In this document: one piece after another, positions 5,431 through 7,627 of the stretch
Layout of the letters: every line of letters starts with the position of its first letter
Position numbering within the stretch: position 1 is the stretch's first letter
NCBI GenBank assembly: GCA_016741945.1
Contig: JACVCQ010000102.1
Span: forward strand, 1 to 7,627
DNA length: 7,627 bases
Origin: Chitinophagaceae bacterium
GTDB taxonomy: Bacteria > Bacteroidota > Bacteroidia > Chitinophagales > Chitinophagaceae
Direction of reading: 5' to 3'
Made by a program: the position numbers and the translations under genes
Notes under the pieces: generated by a model
What the model saw: the letters and a program-made list of their open reading frames with translations, nothing else
What the model was told of the DNA's origin: nothing
Database searches by the model: none

Positions 5431-6318
5431 TTATTGTATCCTCTCTTCCTTCAACACGGCCAAACAATTGCTCAGGCTTTCTTGCCATGCTTTTGTTTGA
5501 ATATGATACTGTTCTGTAATGGTAGACAGGTCCATGACAGAATACCCCGGACGCTTGGCTGGTGTAGGATATTCAGATGTCGTAATTGGTTCAACTGTAC
5601 AAGTCAATTCGGCAGCATCACGAATGGCTTTTGCAAATTCATACCAGTTAGTTTCTCCGGCATTGCTGTAATGAAAAATTCCGGGATGAAAATTCCCATT
5701 TTGAGAAGCTATTATGATGTTCATCGTTGCTGCTGCCAAATCAGCCGCATAAGTAGGACAACCTTTTTGATCAGCCACTACTTTTATCGTATCACGTTCT
5801 TTCATCAAACGCAACATCGTTTTTACAAAATTATGACCATAAGAACTGTAAACCCATGATGTTCGGATAATGATGGTAGACGAATGATTTTCTAAAGCCA
5901 GTTGCTCTCCAATCCGTTTGGTATATCCATAATAATTTACAGGACTGGTAGGTGTATCGATTGTATACGGAGTTGTACCCTTTCCATCAAATACATAATC
6001 AGTTGAAAAATGGATTAATTTAGTATTGGAAAGATTACAGTGATAAGCAATTTGTGCAACAGCTAGTGCATTAACTCGATAAGCCAGATCCTGTTCGGAT
6101 TCAGCTTTGTCTACTGCTGTATATGCCGCACAATTGATAAAATAAGTAGGTTGATACGTTTGAAAGAACTGAGTAATGGATTGTTCATCTGCGAGATTCA
6201 ATTGATTTCTATCGGTAAAAAGAAAGTCGAAATCTTTAGCATATTGTTGTGCTAATTGAATCAGCTCCCAACCCAACTGACCATTCTTTCCTGTTACAAC
6301 TACTAATGGCTTTTGCAT
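5431..6318 (-). CDS. rfbD: dTDP-4-dehydrorhamnose reductase
   Basis: This enzyme reduces dTDP-4-dehydro-L-rhamnose with NAD(P)H to dTDP-L-rhamnose, the last step in making the activated rhamnose used in surface glycans. It has 295 residues, the normal family length. Visible parts: the nucleotide-binding turn VVTGKNGQLG (7-16), NCAAYTAVDKAE (62-73), the catalytic stretch STDYVFDG (105-112), the YxxxK pair Tyr130/Lys134 within YYGYTKRIGE, the RTSWVY strand (152-157), the substrate-side DQKGCPT (183-189) and RPGYSVMD near the C-terminus. It starts 5 bases after the stop of the decarboxylase gene, so the two are almost certainly one transcript. The partner genes rfbA, rfbB and rfbC are not in the window and must lie elsewhere or further right. 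No terminator is obvious after the stop; the low-complexity repeats follow. Confidence 0.95.
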   Translation of the reverse strand: MQKPLVVVTGKNGQLGWELIQLAQQYAKDFDFLFTDRNQLNLADEQSITQFFQTYQPTYFINCAAYTAVDKAESEQDLAYRVNALAVAQIAYHCNLSNTKLIHFSTDYVFDGKGTTPYTIDTPTSPVNYYGYTKRIGEQLALENHSSTIIIRTSWVYSSYGHNFVKTMLRLMKERDTIKVVADQKGCPTYAADLAAATMNIIIASQNGNFHPGIFHYSNAGETNWYEFAKAIRDAAELTCTVEPITTSEYPTPAKRPGYSVMDLSTITEQYHIQTKAWQESLSNCLAVLKEERIQ

Positions 6319-6323
6319 ATTTA

Positions 6324-7301
6324 TTAATTCGTAAATTCTTTAGGCTGCTTGGTCCATTCTTCTTTAGGAAGATTTTTAAAATATGCATACGTCATTTTCA
6401 ATCCTTCTGCTCTGTCAATAGTAGGTTCCCAACCCAATAACTCCTTAGCTCTCGTAATATCAGGTCTTCTTTGTTTAGGGTCATCTACTGGTAGTGGTTT
6501 GTGAACAATCTTAACACCTGCACCAGTTAGTTTTAATACTTCTTTTGCAAACTCCAATAAACTAATTTCATTGGGATTCCCAATATTAACCGGCATACTA
6601 TAATCGCTCATGAGTAAACGATAAATACCTTCCACCAAATCATCAACATAACAAAAAGAACGGGTCTGACTACCATCTCCAAACACAGTAATATCTTCTC
6701 CGCGTAATGCTTGTCCGATAAAAGCAGGCAATGCTCTCCCATCATTCAATCTCATACGCGGACCATACGTATTGAATATTCGAATTATTCGGGTTTCTAC
6801 ACCATGATACGTATGATATGCCATAGTGATAGACTCCATGAAACGTTTGGCTTCATCATACACTCCTCTTGGGCCCACCGGGTTCACATTACCCCAATAC
6901 TCTTCTGTTTGAGGATGTACCAATGGATCACCATATACTTCACTGGTAGAAGCTACTAGAATTCTCGCTTTTTTGGCCTTGGCTAAGCCTAAACAATTAT
7001 GGGTACCCAATGCCCCCACTTTTAACGTCTGAATGGGTATTTTCAAATAATCAATAGGACTAGCCGGAGAAGCAAAATGAAGAATATAATCAAGATGTCC
7101 GGACACATGAATAAACTTGGTGACATCGTGATGATGAAAATCGAAATTCGGCAACTTTAAAAGATGTTCGATATTATTCATATCGCCTGTTATCAAGTTA
7201 TCCATACCAATAACATGATATCCTTCACGAATGAATCGATCACAAAGATGTGATCCAAGAAATCCGGCAGCACCGGTGATGAGTATTCGTTTTTTTTCCA
7301 T
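6324..7301 (-). CDS. UDP-glucuronate decarboxylase (UDP-xylose synthase type SDR)
   Basis: This extended short-chain dehydrogenase would convert UDP-glucuronate to UDP-xylose with bound NAD+. I chose the ATG at 7301 (325 residues) because MEKKRILITGAAGFLGSHL is the family's natural start; an in-frame ATG at 7316 would add MDYFS and lies inside a repeat. Numbered from 7301: the NAD-binding GAAGFLG (10-16), HFASPASPIDYLK (75-87), the STSEVYGDP segment (118-126), the YxxxK pair Tyr148/Lys152 in GVYDEAKRF, RIFNTYGPRM (174-183) and RSFCYVDDLVEG (214-225). The HFASPASP and GVYDEAKR phrases are typical of UDP-glucuronate decarboxylases rather than of 4-epimerases. Its substrate is the product of the gene just upstream (UDP-glucose dehydrogenase), which supports the call. 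rfbD follows after 5 bases. Confidence 0.93.
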   Translation of the reverse strand: MEKKRILITGAAGFLGSHLCDRFIREGYHVIGMDNLITGDMNNIEHLLKLPNFDFHHHDVTKFIHVSGHLDYILHFASPASPIDYLKIPIQTLKVGALGTHNCLGLAKAKKARILVASTSEVYGDPLVHPQTEEYWGNVNPVGPRGVYDEAKRFMESITMAYHTYHGVETRIIRIFNTYGPRMRLNDGRALPAFIGQALRGEDITVFGDGSQTRSFCYVDDLVEGIYRLLMSDYSMPVNIGNPNEISLLEFAKEVLKLTGAGVKIVHKPLPVDDPKQRRPDITRAKELLGWEPTIDRAEGLKMTYAYFKNLPKEEWTKQPKEFTN

Positions 7302-7312
7302 AGAAAAATAGT

Positions 7313-7333
7313 CCATGGACCATGGACCATGGT
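7313..7333. repeat. Triple 7-bp tandem repeat CCATGGA at a gene junction
   Basis: CCATGGA (7313-7319), CCATGGA (7320-7326) and CCATGGT (7327-7333) stand head to tail in the short gap between the dehydrogenase stop and the decarboxylase start. Each unit holds the palindrome CCATGG, and the outer edges form the perfect palindromes GTCCATGGAC and GACCATGGTC. On the coding strand each unit contributes an ATG, at 7330, 7323 and 7316, of which only 7316 is in frame with the decarboxylase. Confidence 0.85.
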
Positions 7334-7340
7334 CTATTAA

Positions 7341-7627
7341 CTATTTTCGTCCAATACTTTCATAATGATACCCTAATTCATCCATCTGCTTCACATCAAA
7401 TAAGTTTCTTCCGTCGAAAATGACTTTTTGTTTGAGTTTATTTTCAATCATTTCAAAATCGGGAGTACGAAACTCACTCCACTCGGTTGCAATGATTAAT
7501 GCATCTGCCTGATCCAATGTGTCATACTGACTTGTAGCCAATTGAATACGATCACCGAATTGCTTACGAACATTGGGCATGGCTTCCGGATCAAACGCAG
7601 TAATAGTGGCACCTTTTTCTAATAAAG
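7341..7627 (-). CDS. UDP-glucose 6-dehydrogenase, C-terminal 95 codons (gene runs off right edge)
   Basis: This enzyme oxidises UDP-glucose twice with NAD+ to UDP-glucuronate. The open frame continues past the internal Met at 7580 to the right edge, where LLEKGATITAFDPEAM is the expected strand-loop of the C-terminal domain, so the gene is cut by the window and does not begin at that Met. The following sequence carries the family's UDP-binding domain features: DQADALIIATEWSEFRTPDF, then IFDGRNLFD near the C-terminus, and the protein ends YESIGRK. The remaining 340 or so N-terminal residues, including the NAD-binding domain and catalytic Cys, lie to the right. It is the first gene seen of the minus-strand sugar operon and supplies the substrate for the decarboxylase encoded downstream. 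The gap to that gene is filled by the CCATGGA repeats. Confidence 0.93.
   Translation of the reverse strand, partial: LLEKGATITAFDPEAMPNVRKQFGDRIQLATSQYDTLDQADALIIATEWSEFRTPDFEMIENKLKQKVIFDGRNLFDVKQMDELGYHYESIGRK

Noticed and set aside
5434..5859. 141-codon open frame on the plus strand opposite rfbD
   Set aside because: It is wholly antisense to a gene with complete family motifs and shows no protein-like features.
7302..7316. Earlier ATG at 7316 as the decarboxylase start
   Set aside because: It adds only MDYFS, lies inside the heptamer repeat, and the family normally begins a few residues before the GxxGxxG motif; not fully excluded.

Overview
The window looks like chromosome from a low-GC member of Bacteroidota, most likely a Chitinophagaceae-type bacterium. 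Evidence: a FecI-like sigma factor paired with a FecR-type anti-sigma factor; weak or absent Shine-Dalgarno sequences; TAnnTTTG-like -7 promoter motifs; a DUF4256 protein, a PqqB-like exported metallo-beta-lactamase-fold protein and an NTF2-like secreted protein of the kinds common in that phylum; and UDP-sugar genes in Bacteroidota style. The taxonomic call is inference from gene content only.

Left part (1-1402, minus strand): a sigma factor gene is followed by the first 246 codons of a fecR-like gene that runs off the left edge. This is the usual regulatory pair for a TonB-dependent (SusC-like) transporter, which would be expected further left. A 615-base spacer (1403-2017) then separates it from divergent plus-strand genes. 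The spacer holds a perfect 14-bp inverted repeat, a 9-bp direct repeat, possible decayed coding sequence and two candidate promoters.

Middle part (2018-4757, plus strand): four genes in one direction. They encode a small lipoprotein that resembles a free-standing subtilisin-type propeptide, a DUF4256 protein, an exported PqqB-like metallo-hydrolase and an exported NTF2-like protein. The last two are 4 bases apart and probably co-transcribed. The run ends in a convergent TTAA stop overlap with a GNAT acetyltransferase gene (4754-5263, minus).

Right part (5264-7627, minus strand): a low-complexity purine-rich spacer, then, in order of transcription from the right edge, the 3' end of a UDP-glucose 6-dehydrogenase gene, a UDP-glucuronate decarboxylase gene and rfbD (dTDP-4-dehydrorhamnose reductase). 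Ugd followed by the decarboxylase gives UDP-glucose to UDP-glucuronate to UDP-xylose; RfbD performs the last step to dTDP-rhamnose. Together they point to the edge of an exopolysaccharide or surface-glycan locus extending to the right.

Most of the window is recognisable accessory or housekeeping content. The parts most worth a second look are the propeptide-like lipoprotein, the hairpin-bearing 1.6-1.95 kb spacer, the triple CCATGGA repeat at the decarboxylase start and the purine-rich spacer. I see no convincing new multi-gene system.
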